Shown here one piece after another: positions 16,002-24,901 of a stretch of DNA of 64,000 bases. This stretch comes from Paracoccus alkenifer (lineage in GTDB: Bacteria > Pseudomonadota > Alphaproteobacteria > Rhodobacterales > Rhodobacteraceae), in the NCBI RefSeq assembly GCF_900108405.1, contig NZ_FNXG01000001.1, positions 682,001 through 746,000 on the forward strand. Direction: 5' to 3'. The notes beneath the pieces were generated by a model that was not told where the DNA came from, did no database searches, and was given only the letters and a program-made list of their open reading frames with translations. How positions within the stretch are numbered: the stretch's first letter is position 1; every line of letters starts with the position of its first letter. A program made the translations under genes and the position numbers.

Positions 16002-16868
16002 ATGCGCCGGATGTTCACTACTCAACTGGCCGCAACTGCATTGGGTCTCACCCTTGCCGGCGCGGCGTGGGCCGATCCGGTCGAGGATACGCTGATCGTC
16101 GACACCGACGACGGCGAGATCGAGTTCGTCACCCACGCCCCCGCGCCCGACCATCTCAAGGGCGTGGTGGATGAAATCTGGTCGGGCTGGCACTATCGCG
16201 AGGACGAGACCCGCGATCTTCAGCGCGACGATTTCGACAACCCCGCCATGGTCTTTGCCGACCGCGGGCTGGACCGCTGGAACGCCGAAATCGGCGCGAA
16301 CGGCGAATCCTGCGCGTCGTGTCACAACGGCCCCGAAACCTTCAAGGGTCTGCGCGCCGTCATGCCGCGGGTCGATGAAAACACCGGCAAGCTGATGATC
16401 ATGGAGGATTATATCCAGTCCTGCGTGACCGAGCGCATGGGGCTTGAACCATGGCGGCTGACCGGCGACCAGATGAAGGACATGCTGGCCCTGATCTCGA
16501 TGCAGTCCCGCGGCGAGATCGTGAACGTGGCCATCGACGGTCCCGCCCAGCCCTTTTGGGAACACGGCAAGGAACTGTATTACACCCGCTTCGGCCAGCT
16601 GGAGATGGCCTGCGCCAACTGCCACGAGGACAATCAGGGCATGATGATCCGCGCGGACCATCTGAGCCAGGGCCAGATCAACGGCTTCCCGACCTACCGG
16701 CTCAAGGACGCGGGCATGGTGTCGGCGCAGCAGCGCTTTGTCGGCTGCGTCCGCGACACGCGGGCGGAAACCTTTGCCGCCGGCTCGGACGAACTCAAGG
16801 CGATCGAACTTTACGTCGCCTCGCGCGGGAACGGCCTTTCGGTCGAGGGCGTGTCGGTCCGGCACTGA
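16002..16868 (+). CDS. soxA: Dihaem cytochrome c SoxA (L-cysteine S-thiosulfotransferase)
   Basis: A 288-residue exported cytochrome with a signal peptide ending in GAAWA. Two haem motifs are present, CASCH (about residue 103) and CANCH (about residue 205). The active-site cysteine, which becomes the persulfide haem ligand, sits in QRFVGCVRDTR. SoxXA joins thiosulfate to SoxY. The dihaem form matches Paracoccus and its relatives. A hairpin separates it from soxB. Confidence 0.95.
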   Translation: MRRMFTTQLAATALGLTLAGAAWADPVEDTLIVDTDDGEIEFVTHAPAPDHLKGVVDEIWSGWHYREDETRDLQRDDFDNPAMVFADRGLDRWNAEIGANGESCASCHNGPETFKGLRAVMPRVDENTGKLMIMEDYIQSCVTERMGLEPWRLTGDQMKDMLALISMQSRGEIVNVAIDGPAQPFWEHGKELYYTRFGQLEMACANCHEDNQGMMIRADHLSQGQINGFPTYRLKDAGMVSAQQRFVGCVRDTRAETFAAGSDELKAIELYVASRGNGLSVEGVSVRH

Positions 16869-16878
16869 CGACAGACGC

Positions 16879-16899
16879 GGGCCGGCACGGCGCCGGCCC
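16879..16899 (+). other. Intercistronic hairpin between soxA and soxB
   Basis: GGGCCGGC and GCCGGCCC form a perfect 8-bp stem with a 5-nt loop, 10 nt after the soxA stop and about 90 nt before soxB. No U tract follows, so it more likely shapes mRNA processing or stability than stops transcription. It lies in the longest gap (118 nt) within soxX-soxD. Confidence 0.5.
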
Positions 16900-16986
16900 C
16901 GCATTCCACGAACCCACGAGACAGGCACCACTGGCCCCGCCCCGGCGGCCGGCCGGCTTATGTCTTGATTTCACCAAGGAGACGCC

Positions 16987-18675
16987 ATGATCACCCGGCG
17001 CCATTTCCTGCAGGCCGCCATGGCCACCTCGGCCATCGTTGGCTCGGGACTGGGCAACTGGTCCCGGCTGGCCGCCCAGCAGGCGCTGACCCAGGACCAG
17101 CTGCTGCAGTTCGACGATTTCGGCAATGTCACGCTGATCCACATCACCGATATTCACGCGCAGCTGAAACCGATCTGGTTCCGCGAACCGGAAATCAACA
17201 TCGGCGTGGGCGAGGCCAAGGGCCGCGTCCCCCATGTCACCGGCACCGAGTTCCAGCAGATGTTCGGCATCGCGCCGAAATCGCCCGAAGCCTATGCGCT
17301 GACCTATCCCGATTTCGACGCGCTTGGCCGGACCTACGGCCGGATGGGCGGGATCGACCGCATGGCGACCGTGGTCAAGGCGATCCGCGCCGCGCGCCCC
17401 GACAGCATCCTGCTGGACGGCGGCGACACCTGGCACGGCTCGATGACCTCGCTCAAGACCCGCGGGCAGGACATGGTCAACGCGATGAACCTGCTGGGCG
17501 TGGACGGCATGACCAGCCACTGGGAATGGACCTACGGCACCGAGCGGGTGAACGAGATCGTCGAGTCCCTGCCCTTCCCCTTTCTGGGCGCCAATATCTT
17601 TGACGTGGAATGGGACGAGCCGGCGTTCGAGCCCTATCACATCTACGAAAAGGGCGGGCTTGCCATCGGCGTGATCGGCCAGGCCTTCCCCTATATGCCC
17701 ATCGCCAACCCCGGCTGGATGTTCCCCGAATACAGCTTTGGCATCCGCGAGGAACGGATGCAGGCCATGGTGAACGAACTGCGCGGCAAGAACGTGGATC
17801 TGGTGGTCTGCCTGTCGCACAACGGCTTTGACGTGGACCACAAGATGGCCAGCCGCGTGCAGGGGATCGACGTGATCCTGTCGGGCCATACCCATGACGC
17901 GATCCCCGAACCCGTGCTGGTCGGCGACACCATCATCATCGCCACCGGCTCGAACGGGAAATTCGTCAGCCGCGTCGATCTGGACGTGCAGAACGGCCGC
18001 ATGGCCGGGTTCCGCCACAAGCTGATCCCGATTTTCTCGGATGTCATCACCCCCGACGCGGAAATGGCCGCGCTGATCGACGCCGAGCGCGAGCCCTTCA
18101 AGGCCGAGCTTGAGGAACAGATCGGCACCACCGAGATGGTCCTTTACCGGCGCGGCAATTTCAACGGCACCTGGGACGACCTGATCTGCGACGCGGTGCG
18201 GTCGGAACGCGACGTGCAGATCGCGCTGTCGCCGGGCGTGCGCTGGGGGCCGTCGCTGCTGCCGGGCGATCCGATCACCCGCGAGGACATCCACAACGCC
18301 ACCTCGATGACCTACGGGCAGGTCTATCGGTCCGAAATGACCGGAGAGACCCTGAAAACCATTCTGGAAGACGTCGCCGACAACATCTTCAACCCCGACC
18401 CCTATTACCAGCAGGGCGGCGACATGGTTCGCGTCGGCGGGCTTGGCTATTCGATCGACGTGTCCAAGCCCATCGGCCAGCGCATCACCGACATGGTGCT
18501 GACCGATACCGGCGAGGCGCTGGATCCCGCCAAGACCTATACCGTGGGCGGCTGGGCCAGCGTCAACGAGGGCACCGAAGGCCCGCAGATCTGGGATGTG
18601 CTGGAATCGCATGTCCGCAAGCTGGGCACGGTCAACCTGCCCGAAAACACCTCGGTCACCGTGACCGGAATCTGA
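16987..18675 (+). CDS. soxB: Thiosulfohydrolase SoxB
   Basis: A 562-residue protein. The twin-arginine signal is MITRRHFLQAAMATSAIVG. It belongs to the 5'-nucleotidase-like metallophosphoesterase fold, with two-metal motifs IHITDIHAQ, LLDGGDTWHGS, CLSHNGFDVD and SGHTHDAI. It uses water to release sulfate from the SoxY-bound S-sulfo group through a dinuclear manganese site. It is followed by soxC after 16 nt. AAGGAG precedes the ATG. Confidence 0.96.
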   Translation: MITRRHFLQAAMATSAIVGSGLGNWSRLAAQQALTQDQLLQFDDFGNVTLIHITDIHAQLKPIWFREPEINIGVGEAKGRVPHVTGTEFQQMFGIAPKSPEAYALTYPDFDALGRTYGRMGGIDRMATVVKAIRAARPDSILLDGGDTWHGSMTSLKTRGQDMVNAMNLLGVDGMTSHWEWTYGTERVNEIVESLPFPFLGANIFDVEWDEPAFEPYHIYEKGGLAIGVIGQAFPYMPIANPGWMFPEYSFGIREERMQAMVNELRGKNVDLVVCLSHNGFDVDHKMASRVQGIDVILSGHTHDAIPEPVLVGDTIIIATGSNGKFVSRVDLDVQNGRMAGFRHKLIPIFSDVITPDAEMAALIDAEREPFKAELEEQIGTTEMVLYRRGNFNGTWDDLICDAVRSERDVQIALSPGVRWGPSLLPGDPITREDIHNATSMTYGQVYRSEMTGETLKTILEDVADNIFNPDPYYQQGGDMVRVGGLGYSIDVSKPIGQRITDMVLTDTGEALDPAKTYTVGGWASVNEGTEGPQIWDVLESHVRKLGTVNLPENTSVTVTGI

Positions 18676-18691
18676 CAAGAGCGGAGGCCCC

Positions 18692-19972
18692 ATGACCACC
18701 GATAACAACGACAACACCAACCACCCCAGCCGCCGCCGCTTTCTGCAAGGCGGCGCGATGGCGGGCGCCGGGCTGGTTGCCGGCGCGGGCGCGGCAAGCG
18801 CCGCCACCCCCGACCCGCTGATCACCGAGGTCCAGGACTGGGCCAGCGTCTTTGGCGACCCCGTGGACGCGGCGCCCTATGGGATGCCCATCCATTTCGA
18901 GGAACACGTGGTCCGCCACAACGTCGAATGGCTGACCGAAAGCACGGCGTCCTCGATCAACTTCACCCCGATCCACGCGCTTGAGGGCACGATCACCCCG
19001 CAGGGCGTCGCATTCGAGCGCCACCACTCGGGCGCGATCGAGCTGTCCAAGCCCGATTACCGGCTGATGATCAACGGGCTGGTGGACCGGCCGCTGGTCT
19101 TCACCTTCGAGGATCTGCTGCGCTTTCCCCGCTCGATGACCACCGCGTTCTGCGAATGTGCGGCCAATGGCGGCATGGAGTGGGGCGGCGCCCAGCTTGA
19201 GGGCGTGCAGTTCACCCAGGGCATGATCCACAACATGGAATACACCGGGGTGATGCTGCGCGACCTGCTGGAAGAAGTCGGCGTCCAGCCCGAGGGCAAG
19301 TGGATCTATGCCGAGGGCGCGGATGCCAGCTCGAACGGCCGCTCGATGCCGCTGGAAAAGGCGCTGGACGACGTGATGGTCGCGTTCTTCGCCAACGGCG
19401 AGGCGCTGCGCAAGGAACACGGCTATCCCGTGCGGCTGGTGGTGCCGGGCTGGGAAGGCAACATGTGGATCAAGTGGCTGCGCCGGATCGGGGTCTACGA
19501 TCAGGCCGTCGAAAGCCGCGAGGAGACGTCGAAATACACCGACCTGATGCCGGACGGCCGGGCGCGGAAATGGACCTGGGTGATGGACGCGAAATCCGTC
19601 ATCACCTCGCCCAGCCCGCAGGCGCCCATCCGCCACGGCAAGGGGCCGCTGGTCATCACCGGGCTGGCATGGTCCGGCAATGGCGCCATCGACCGTGTGG
19701 ATGTGTCGCTGGACGGTGGCCGCAACTGGCAAGAGGCGCGCATCACCGGCGACGCCAAGCCCAAGGCGCTGACCCGGTTCCATCTGGACATTGACTGGGA
19801 CGGCAGCGAGCTGTTCCTGCAATCGCGCGCCGTCGACGATACCGGCTATGTCCAGCCGACCAAGCAGGCGCTGCGCGAGATCCGCGGCCTGAACAACGTC
19901 TATCACAACAACGGCATCCAGACCTGGTGGGTCAAAGAGGACGGCGAGGTGGAAAATGTCGAAATCGCGTAA
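18692..19972 (+). CDS. soxC: Sulfane dehydrogenase molybdenum subunit SoxC
   Basis: A 426-residue protein of the sulfite-oxidase family with a Tat signal (SRRRFLQGGAMAGAG). The molybdenum-cysteine is in MTTAFCECAANG. An HHSGAIEL stretch and a C-terminal Ig-like dimerisation domain (SLDGGRNWQEA) are typical. With SoxD it removes six electrons from the sulfane sulfur on SoxY, so presence of soxCD predicts complete oxidation of thiosulfate without sulfur globules. Its 3' end overlaps soxD by 17 nt. Confidence 0.96.
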   Translation: MTTDNNDNTNHPSRRRFLQGGAMAGAGLVAGAGAASAATPDPLITEVQDWASVFGDPVDAAPYGMPIHFEEHVVRHNVEWLTESTASSINFTPIHALEGTITPQGVAFERHHSGAIELSKPDYRLMINGLVDRPLVFTFEDLLRFPRSMTTAFCECAANGGMEWGGAQLEGVQFTQGMIHNMEYTGVMLRDLLEEVGVQPEGKWIYAEGADASSNGRSMPLEKALDDVMVAFFANGEALRKEHGYPVRLVVPGWEGNMWIKWLRRIGVYDQAVESREETSKYTDLMPDGRARKWTWVMDAKSVITSPSPQAPIRHGKGPLVITGLAWSGNGAIDRVDVSLDGGRNWQEARITGDAKPKALTRFHLDIDWDGSELFLQSRAVDDTGYVQPTKQALREIRGLNNVYHNNGIQTWWVKEDGEVENVEIA

Positions 19973-20663
19973 CTCTGCATTTGCCGCGCTGCTGGCCACC
20001 GGGCTGTCTGCCGGGCTGGTCGCCGGCCCCGCGCTGGCCGAGCCGCTGGGCATCGGCCGCGAGGCCCTGCCCGAGGAAATCGCCGCCTGGGACGTGGCGG
20101 TGTTGCCGGACGGCCAGGGTCTGCGCGAAGGCTCGGGCGACGTGGAAACCGGGGACGAGCTGTTTTACGAACACTGCGCATCCTGCCACGGCGACTTTGC
20201 CGAGGGGCTGGACAGCTGGCCCTCGCTGGCGGGCGGCGCGGGGTCGCTGAACGACCCGCGCCCGGTCAAGACCATCGGCAGCTACTGGCCCTATCTTTCG
20301 ACGGTGTATGATTACGTCCACCGCTCGATGCCCTTTGGGAACGCGCAGATCCTGACGGCGGACGAAACCTATGCGATCACGGCATTCCTGTTGTATTCCA
20401 ACGGGATGGTCGAGGATGATTTCGTGCTGACGCACGAGAACTTTGCCGACATCACCATGCCCAACGCCGACGGCTTCTATGTCGATGACCGCCCGGAAAC
20501 CGAATATGTGCTGTTCTCGGCCGAGCCATGTTTCAGCGACTGCATCGAGGGCACGCCGGAAATCACCAAGCGCGCGGCCGAGCTGAAGGTGACGCCCACC
20601 GACGAGGACGGCCTGCCCGCCGGCACCCTGCCGGACATCGCGGCCACCGCCGACGCCGGCTGA
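19956..20663 (+). CDS. soxD: Cytochrome c subunit SoxD, short single-haem form
   Basis: A 235-residue exported cytochrome with a signal peptide (ending near PALAE) and one haem motif, CASCH (about residue 74). The likely axial Met is in HRSMPFGNA. It accepts electrons from SoxC. P. pantotrophus SoxD is about 380 residues and has a second C-terminal haem domain. Here the protein ends after a proline- and aspartate-rich tail and no second CxxCH follows before the next gene. Two more cysteines (EPCFSDCIEG) are shared with SoxD proteins. Confidence 0.94.
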   Translation: MSKSRNSAFAALLATGLSAGLVAGPALAEPLGIGREALPEEIAAWDVAVLPDGQGLREGSGDVETGDELFYEHCASCHGDFAEGLDSWPSLAGGAGSLNDPRPVKTIGSYWPYLSTVYDYVHRSMPFGNAQILTADETYAITAFLLYSNGMVEDDFVLTHENFADITMPNADGFYVDDRPETEYVLFSAEPCFSDCIEGTPEITKRAAELKVTPTDEDGLPAGTLPDIAATADAG

Positions 20664-20670
20664 CATGGTT

Positions 20671-20706
20671 GCGGCGCGGGCGATTTTTCCGGTCGTCCCG
20701 CGCCGC
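20671..20706 (+). terminator. Perfect 10-bp hairpin after soxD
   Basis: GCGGCGCGGG (20671-20680) and CCCGCGCCGC (20697-20706) are exact complements around a 16-nt loop containing TTTTT. It lies 8 nt after the soxD stop and about 105 nt before the SoxH-like gene. It may end or attenuate the soxX-D transcript. There is no U tract after the stem, so full termination is uncertain. Confidence 0.5.
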
Positions 20707-20811
20707 CACCCCCTTTTCGGGACGGGCGCGGGACCGCTTTCCCATGGCAAGGCGTTGCATTGCCATGACCCGATCACAGCCGGACCCCCCGGCCAGTCAA
20801 CGGAGGCTCAC

Positions 20812-21726
20812 ATGATCTCGCGTCGCCTGTTCGTGCTATCTGCCGCTGCCGGCACAATCCTGACCGGAACGCCCCTGCGCGTCTGGGCGGGCAGCACGCT
20901 GGACCTTGGGGGCGGGGTGCGCATCGACACGCTGTCCGACGGGCATCTGGAACTGCCCTTTGATTTCAGCTTTGCCGGGCTGCCGCGCGACGAGCTGGAC
21001 CCGATCCTGCAACAGGCGGGGGTGACGGGCGACATGATCCATTCGCCCTGCAACATCACCCTGCTGCGCGACGGCACCAACACGGTGCTGTTCGACGCCG
21101 GCAGCGGCCCCGATTTCATGCCCACCGCCGGCAAGGTAACCGAGGCGCTGGCCGCGCTGGACCTGACCCCCGAGGATGTCACCCATCTGCTGTTCACCCA
21201 CGGCCACCCCGATCATCTGTGGGGCGTGCTGGATGATTTCGACGAGCCGCTGTTTGCCAATGCCGCCCATGTGATGGGCCGGGCCGAGGCCGAATACTGG
21301 ACCGATCCCGCCACGCTGGGCAGCATCCGCGACGACCGGCAAAGCTTTGTTGCGGGCGCCTCGCGCCGGATCGAGGCGCTTGGCGACGCGCTGGCGCTGA
21401 TCGAGGACGGCGAATCACCCCTGCCCGGCGTCACCGCACGGCTGACGCCGGGCCATACTGCCGGGCACATGTCGTTCGACATCGACGCGGGCGGCCAGCG
21501 GGTGCTGGTCGTGGGCGATGCCATCGCCAACTCGCACATCGCCTTTGCCAGGCCGGAATGGGAAAGCGCCGCGGACGAAGACGCCGCCTTGGGCGCGCGG
21601 ACGCGGGTGGCGCTGCTGGGCGATCTGGCCGACAGCGGCACGCAACTGATCGGGTTCCACCTGTCGGACGGCGGCATCGGCCGGGCCGAGCGTAACGGCG
21701 ACAGCTTTCGCTTTGTGCCGGGCTGA
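20812..21726 (+). CDS. soxH: Exported metallo-beta-lactamase-fold hydrolase (SoxH-like)
   Basis: A 304-residue protein with a twin-arginine-like signal (ISRRLFVLSAAAG). The zinc motif is THGHPDHLWG (HxHxDH), followed by TPGHTAGH and VVGDAIANSHIAF metal positions. SoxH in Paracoccus is a periplasmic thiol-hydrolase-like protein encoded at the end of the sox cluster and is not required for thiosulfate oxidation. The ATG at 20812 has GGAGG just upstream; the longer frame back to 20665 is unlikely. Its last three codons and stop lie inside a 30-bp tandem duplication. soxE, soxF and soxG, which intervene in P. pantotrophus, are absent. Confidence 0.82.
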   Translation: MISRRLFVLSAAAGTILTGTPLRVWAGSTLDLGGGVRIDTLSDGHLELPFDFSFAGLPRDELDPILQQAGVTGDMIHSPCNITLLRDGTNTVLFDAGSGPDFMPTAGKVTEALAALDLTPEDVTHLLFTHGHPDHLWGVLDDFDEPLFANAAHVMGRAEAEYWTDPATLGSIRDDRQSFVAGASRRIEALGDALALIEDGESPLPGVTARLTPGHTAGHMSFDIDAGGQRVLVVGDAIANSHIAFARPEWESAADEDAALGARTRVALLGDLADSGTQLIGFHLSDGGIGRAERNGDSFRFVPG

Positions 21727-21771
21727 CGCCCGCTGCGCGTATTTGTCCCGGGCTGAAGCCCGCTGCGCGTA
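21712..21771 (+). repeat. 30-bp tandem duplication spanning the soxH stop codon
   Basis: Units 21712-21741 and 21742-21771 agree at 28 of 30 positions. The first contains the end of the SoxH-like gene and its TGA. Each unit can fold a small GGGCTGAnGCCC hairpin, so the duplication doubles a termination-like structure ahead of the large GC hairpin. Confidence 0.85.
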
Positions 21772-21810
21772 AATGCCCCCCCCCCGGATCGCCTCGGGGG
21801 GGGGGGCATT
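21772..21810. terminator. Bidirectional GC-tract terminator between convergent sox genes
   Basis: AATG followed by ten C (21772-21785) mirrors ten of eleven G followed by CATT (21797-21810), giving a 14-bp stem with a short loop. It sits between the convergent SoxH-like gene (stop 21726) and the YeeE/YedE gene (stop 21820). Almost pure C/G arms are unusual and may be hard to sequence accurately. Confidence 0.7.
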
Positions 21811-21819
21811 GCTGCCGGC

Positions 21820-22887
21820 TCAGGTCGTCGCCAGCGCCGGTCCGGGCAACCGGTCGACCAGAAAATCGGTCAGCATCGCCCCGATCCACATGAACAGCAG
21901 CGCCAGCCACGCCGTGCCGACAAAGATCGAGGTGCCCGTCACCCCCGCCCCGATGGCGCAGCCACCCGCCAGCATGGCGCCGAACCCCATCAGCCCCGCC
22001 CCCACCATGGAACGCCGCATCTGCCGTTCGCCGTCAAAGCCCTGAAACTTCAGCTCGCGCGACCAGGCGGCGGCCAGAAACGCGCCCAGAAACACGCCCG
22101 GCACCAGCCCGACGTCGAACCCCAGCGCCGGGGCGGGTTCCAGAAAGAACATCAGCGTGGTCGCCGAGGGGCCGGAAAACGTCATCGAGCTGACGGACAC
22201 CGGCTCGAACGCGACGCGGGCGATCTGGGCGGTCAGCACCCAGCCCATCGCCACCGCAAACCCCACGCCCGAGGCAAAGACCAGCTTGCGCGCGCTGATC
22301 CGGTTGCGATGCGCCACCACCAGCGCGGTGGCGGCAAAGCCCAGCCCAAGGGCCAGCCCGCTCCACTCGGGCAGGCGCCACAGCTCAAGCAAGTTCACGT
22401 TGGTCCCGCCCGGCGTCACCCACAGCGCGGCAAGGTTGTGGCGCAGCGGTGCCAGCCAGCCATGCAGCGACATCTGCGCCACCACTGCAAAGATCAGCCC
22501 CGCCATGACCGAACGCAGGTTGCCGGTCGCCGCCAGCACCAGCATCCGGCCAGAACAGCCGCGCGCCAGCACCATCCCGGCCCCGAACATCAGCCCGCCG
22601 ATGATCGCCCCGGACCACGAGCCGGCAACCGCCATCATCCGCGCCTCGCCCGCCTCGAACAGGCCCATCAGCTGGGCGGACTGCACCCAGACCATCGCGG
22701 TGGAAAAGCACAAAAGCCACACCGCCACCCGAGGCCCCATGGCCCCGCGCCCGAATTCCACCGTGGCCGCGCGCAGGCAAAAAGCCGAGCGTTGTGCCGC
22801 AATGCCAAAGATCACTCCGCAGGCCAGTCCCATCAGGGCGGCCATCCGCCCTTCGCCGACGGCATCAAGCAGCGCGATGAAATCCAT
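21820..22887 (-). CDS. YeeE/YedE-family sulfur-compound transporter (second SoxT-like)
   Basis: A 355-residue membrane protein with about nine helices. The family cysteines appear in QRSAFCLRAAT, LARGCSGRMLVLAATGN and LAGGCAIGAGVTG. It is distantly related to the transporter at 11665-12723, so the sox locus is bracketed by two transporters of this family. The role is probably uptake or export of a reduced sulfur compound such as thiosulfate. It starts from a divergent region shared with the patatin-like gene. Confidence 0.83.
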   Translation of the reverse strand: MDFIALLDAVGEGRMAALMGLACGVIFGIAAQRSAFCLRAATVEFGRGAMGPRVAVWLLCFSTAMVWVQSAQLMGLFEAGEARMMAVAGSWSGAIIGGLMFGAGMVLARGCSGRMLVLAATGNLRSVMAGLIFAVVAQMSLHGWLAPLRHNLAALWVTPGGTNVNLLELWRLPEWSGLALGLGFAATALVVAHRNRISARKLVFASGVGFAVAMGWVLTAQIARVAFEPVSVSSMTFSGPSATTLMFFLEPAPALGFDVGLVPGVFLGAFLAAAWSRELKFQGFDGERQMRRSMVGAGLMGFGAMLAGGCAIGAGVTGTSIFVGTAWLALLFMWIGAMLTDFLVDRLPGPALATT

Positions 22888-22913
22888 GCCAAGGCTCTCC
22901 GTTTCCGATGAGG

Positions 22914-22929
22914 TATCCTAGCACAGATA
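22914..22929. promoter_or_regulatory. TATC-N8-GATA inverted repeat in a divergent promoter region
   Basis: TATC (22914-22917) and GATA (22926-22929) form an inverted repeat with an 8-nt centre, 27 nt upstream of the YeeE/YedE start at 22887. The 4-8-4 geometry is the same as the ATTC-N8-GAAT site found at 51712. GGTATCC is also directly repeated at 22912-22918 and 22930-22936. It is a candidate ArsR-type operator, on weak evidence. The rest of the 199-nt gap shows nothing else. Confidence 0.3.
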
Positions 22930-23086
22930 GGTATCCATGGCCCGCGAATCCTGCCCCGAGGCGCCGTGGGGTTGCGGCAAACTGGCGCATACGGGCCAAA
23001 TGCCGGCCATGAGGCCGATTGCGGCAAGCCGCAGCTTGCGTGATACAATCAGGACGAGAATCGCGCCATTCCCGCCAGAGGCCATC

Positions 23087-24847
23087 ATGCCGGATCGCAT
23101 TTCACCGACCGCTGCCCCGACCGCATCATTGCAGGAATGTGACCTTATCATGAAGGGCGGGATCACATCGGGGGTGGTCTATCCGCAGGCGGTGGCGCGG
23201 ATCGCGCGCGACTATCGGCTGCGCAGCATCGGCGGCTCGTCCGCCGGCGCCATCGCGGCCTGTTTCGCCGCCGCGGCAGAATACCGGCGCCAGTCGGGGG
23301 GCGGGGCCGAGATGGCGGGGTTCGCGGAAATCTCGGCGCTTTCCACCGATCTGGCGCGGAATTTGCAGACGCTGTTCCAGCCGCGCCCGGCACTCGCGCC
23401 GCTGTTCCAACTGCTGATCGGCGCCATCCAGGGCGCCATCGGCCGGGCGGCGTGGCGGCTCTGGCGCCTGCCGGTCGCGGCAGCCGCGGCGCTGCTGGCC
23501 GCGGCGCTGCTGTGGGCGGCGTGGGCCGGAAATTTCTTTGCCGCAACCACGGCGCTGCTGGCGGTGCCGCTGGGATTGGCGTTGTGGACCCTTGTGCCGC
23601 TGCTGCGGATGGCCGCGCGCGACCTGCCGCAGGCGAATTTCGGCCTGTGTCCGGGGATCACCCAGCCCGGCCACGACAGCCCCGCCCTGACCGACTGGAT
23701 GCACAAGCGCCTGCAACGGATCTCGGGCAGGCCGGGCGACGCGCCCTTGACCGCCGGCGATCTGGCGGCACACGGCATCCAGATCGCCGCCATGACCACC
23801 GACCTGTCCAGCCAGCGCCCGTTCCAGCTGCCCCTGTCCACCCGGATTCATTATTTCAGCCTTGCCGAGTGGCGCGGGCTGTTCCCGGCCGATTTCCTTG
23901 AGGCGCTGATCGCCGGGCGCGCGCCGCTGGCCCACCAGCAGGACCACGCGCCGCGCGATCTTTACCAGCTGCCGGTGGGCGACGATTTCCCGGTGCTGCT
24001 GGTCGCGCGGATGTCGCTGAGCTTTCCGGGGCTGATCGAATCGATCCCGCTGTGGCGCCATGACGACCAGATCCGCCTGCCCGGACCCGAGGGCAGGTCG
24101 GTCGGCCGACTGGCCCGCTGCCTGTTTTCCGATGGCGGCATCTCGTCGAATTTCCCGATCCATTTCTTTGATTCGCTGCTGCCCTCGCGCCCGACCTTTG
24201 GCATTGCGCTAGCCAGCTGGGACCATGCCCGCCACCGCGACACCCGCGTGCACCTGCCGGCGCGCAGCCCCGCCAGTTCAAACCTGCCGGTGCGGCCGAT
24301 CGACGGGCTGGGCGGGTTTGCCATGGCGATCCTGAACACCGCCAAGGACTGGCAGGACACGTTGCAGGGGATGCTGCCGGGCTATGCCGAACGGGTGGTG
24401 ACGGTGCGGCTGGACGACAGGGTCGAAGGGGGGATGAACCTGACCATGCCGCCCGAGGTGATCGAGCAGCTGAATCGTTACGGCGCCGAGGCGGGCGATT
24501 CGCTGGTCGCGCGTTATTCCTATGCCGCTGGGGCGCGCGGTTTCGACGACCACCGGCAGCTGCGGGGCCGGATCACCGTGCCGAAACTGGCCGAGGCCTT
24601 GCAGGGTTTCGCCAGCGCCATGGGCTCGCGCCCCGCTGGCGCACCCGCTGCCCCCACCGGGCGCGAGGCGATGGGGGGCGGCGGCGCGGGCGCCGCGGGG
24701 CCGGGGCTGTCCCCGCGCTGCCTGTCGCTGGCCGACGAGCTGGCCGAGCTGGAACCCGACGGCTGCGAGCCCGACCGGGTCAGCGACGCCACCATCCGGC
24801 TGGTGGCCGTCGCCGACCGGATGCCGCGCCGCAGGGGGTCGGCATGA
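23087..24847 (+). CDS. Patatin-like phospholipase with an internal transmembrane hairpin
   Basis: A 586-residue protein. The patatin oxyanion/nucleophile region is MKGGITSGVVYP then IGGSSAGAIAA (catalytic Ser in G-x-S-x-G, about residue 50). The catalytic Asp is in LFSDGGISSNFP (about residue 349). Between them, at about residues 124-175, are two long hydrophobic segments separated by AWAGNFFAAT, which would anchor the enzyme in the membrane. A charged C-terminal tail follows. The ATG at 23087 was chosen because sequence before it is not patatin-like. It diverges from the YeeE/YedE gene. The lipid substrate is unknown. Confidence 0.8.
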   Translation: MPDRISPTAAPTASLQECDLIMKGGITSGVVYPQAVARIARDYRLRSIGGSSAGAIAACFAAAAEYRRQSGGGAEMAGFAEISALSTDLARNLQTLFQPRPALAPLFQLLIGAIQGAIGRAAWRLWRLPVAAAAALLAAALLWAAWAGNFFAATTALLAVPLGLALWTLVPLLRMAARDLPQANFGLCPGITQPGHDSPALTDWMHKRLQRISGRPGDAPLTAGDLAAHGIQIAAMTTDLSSQRPFQLPLSTRIHYFSLAEWRGLFPADFLEALIAGRAPLAHQQDHAPRDLYQLPVGDDFPVLLVARMSLSFPGLIESIPLWRHDDQIRLPGPEGRSVGRLARCLFSDGGISSNFPIHFFDSLLPSRPTFGIALASWDHARHRDTRVHLPARSPASSNLPVRPIDGLGGFAMAILNTAKDWQDTLQGMLPGYAERVVTVRLDDRVEGGMNLTMPPEVIEQLNRYGAEAGDSLVARYSYAAGARGFDDHRQLRGRITVPKLAEALQGFASAMGSRPAGAPAAPTGREAMGGGGAGAAGPGLSPRCLSLADELAELEPDGCEPDRVSDATIRLVAVADRMPRRRGSA

Positions 24848-24901
24848 TCTTTCGGGACCACGCCGGCGCGCAGGCGTCGGGTGGCGGGGCGCCCCCGGGC
24901 C

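Noticed and set aside
16795..18825. Minus-strand frame of about 680 codons opposite soxB
   Set aside because: soxB on the plus strand has a Tat signal and all metal motifs; the opposite frame is a shadow.
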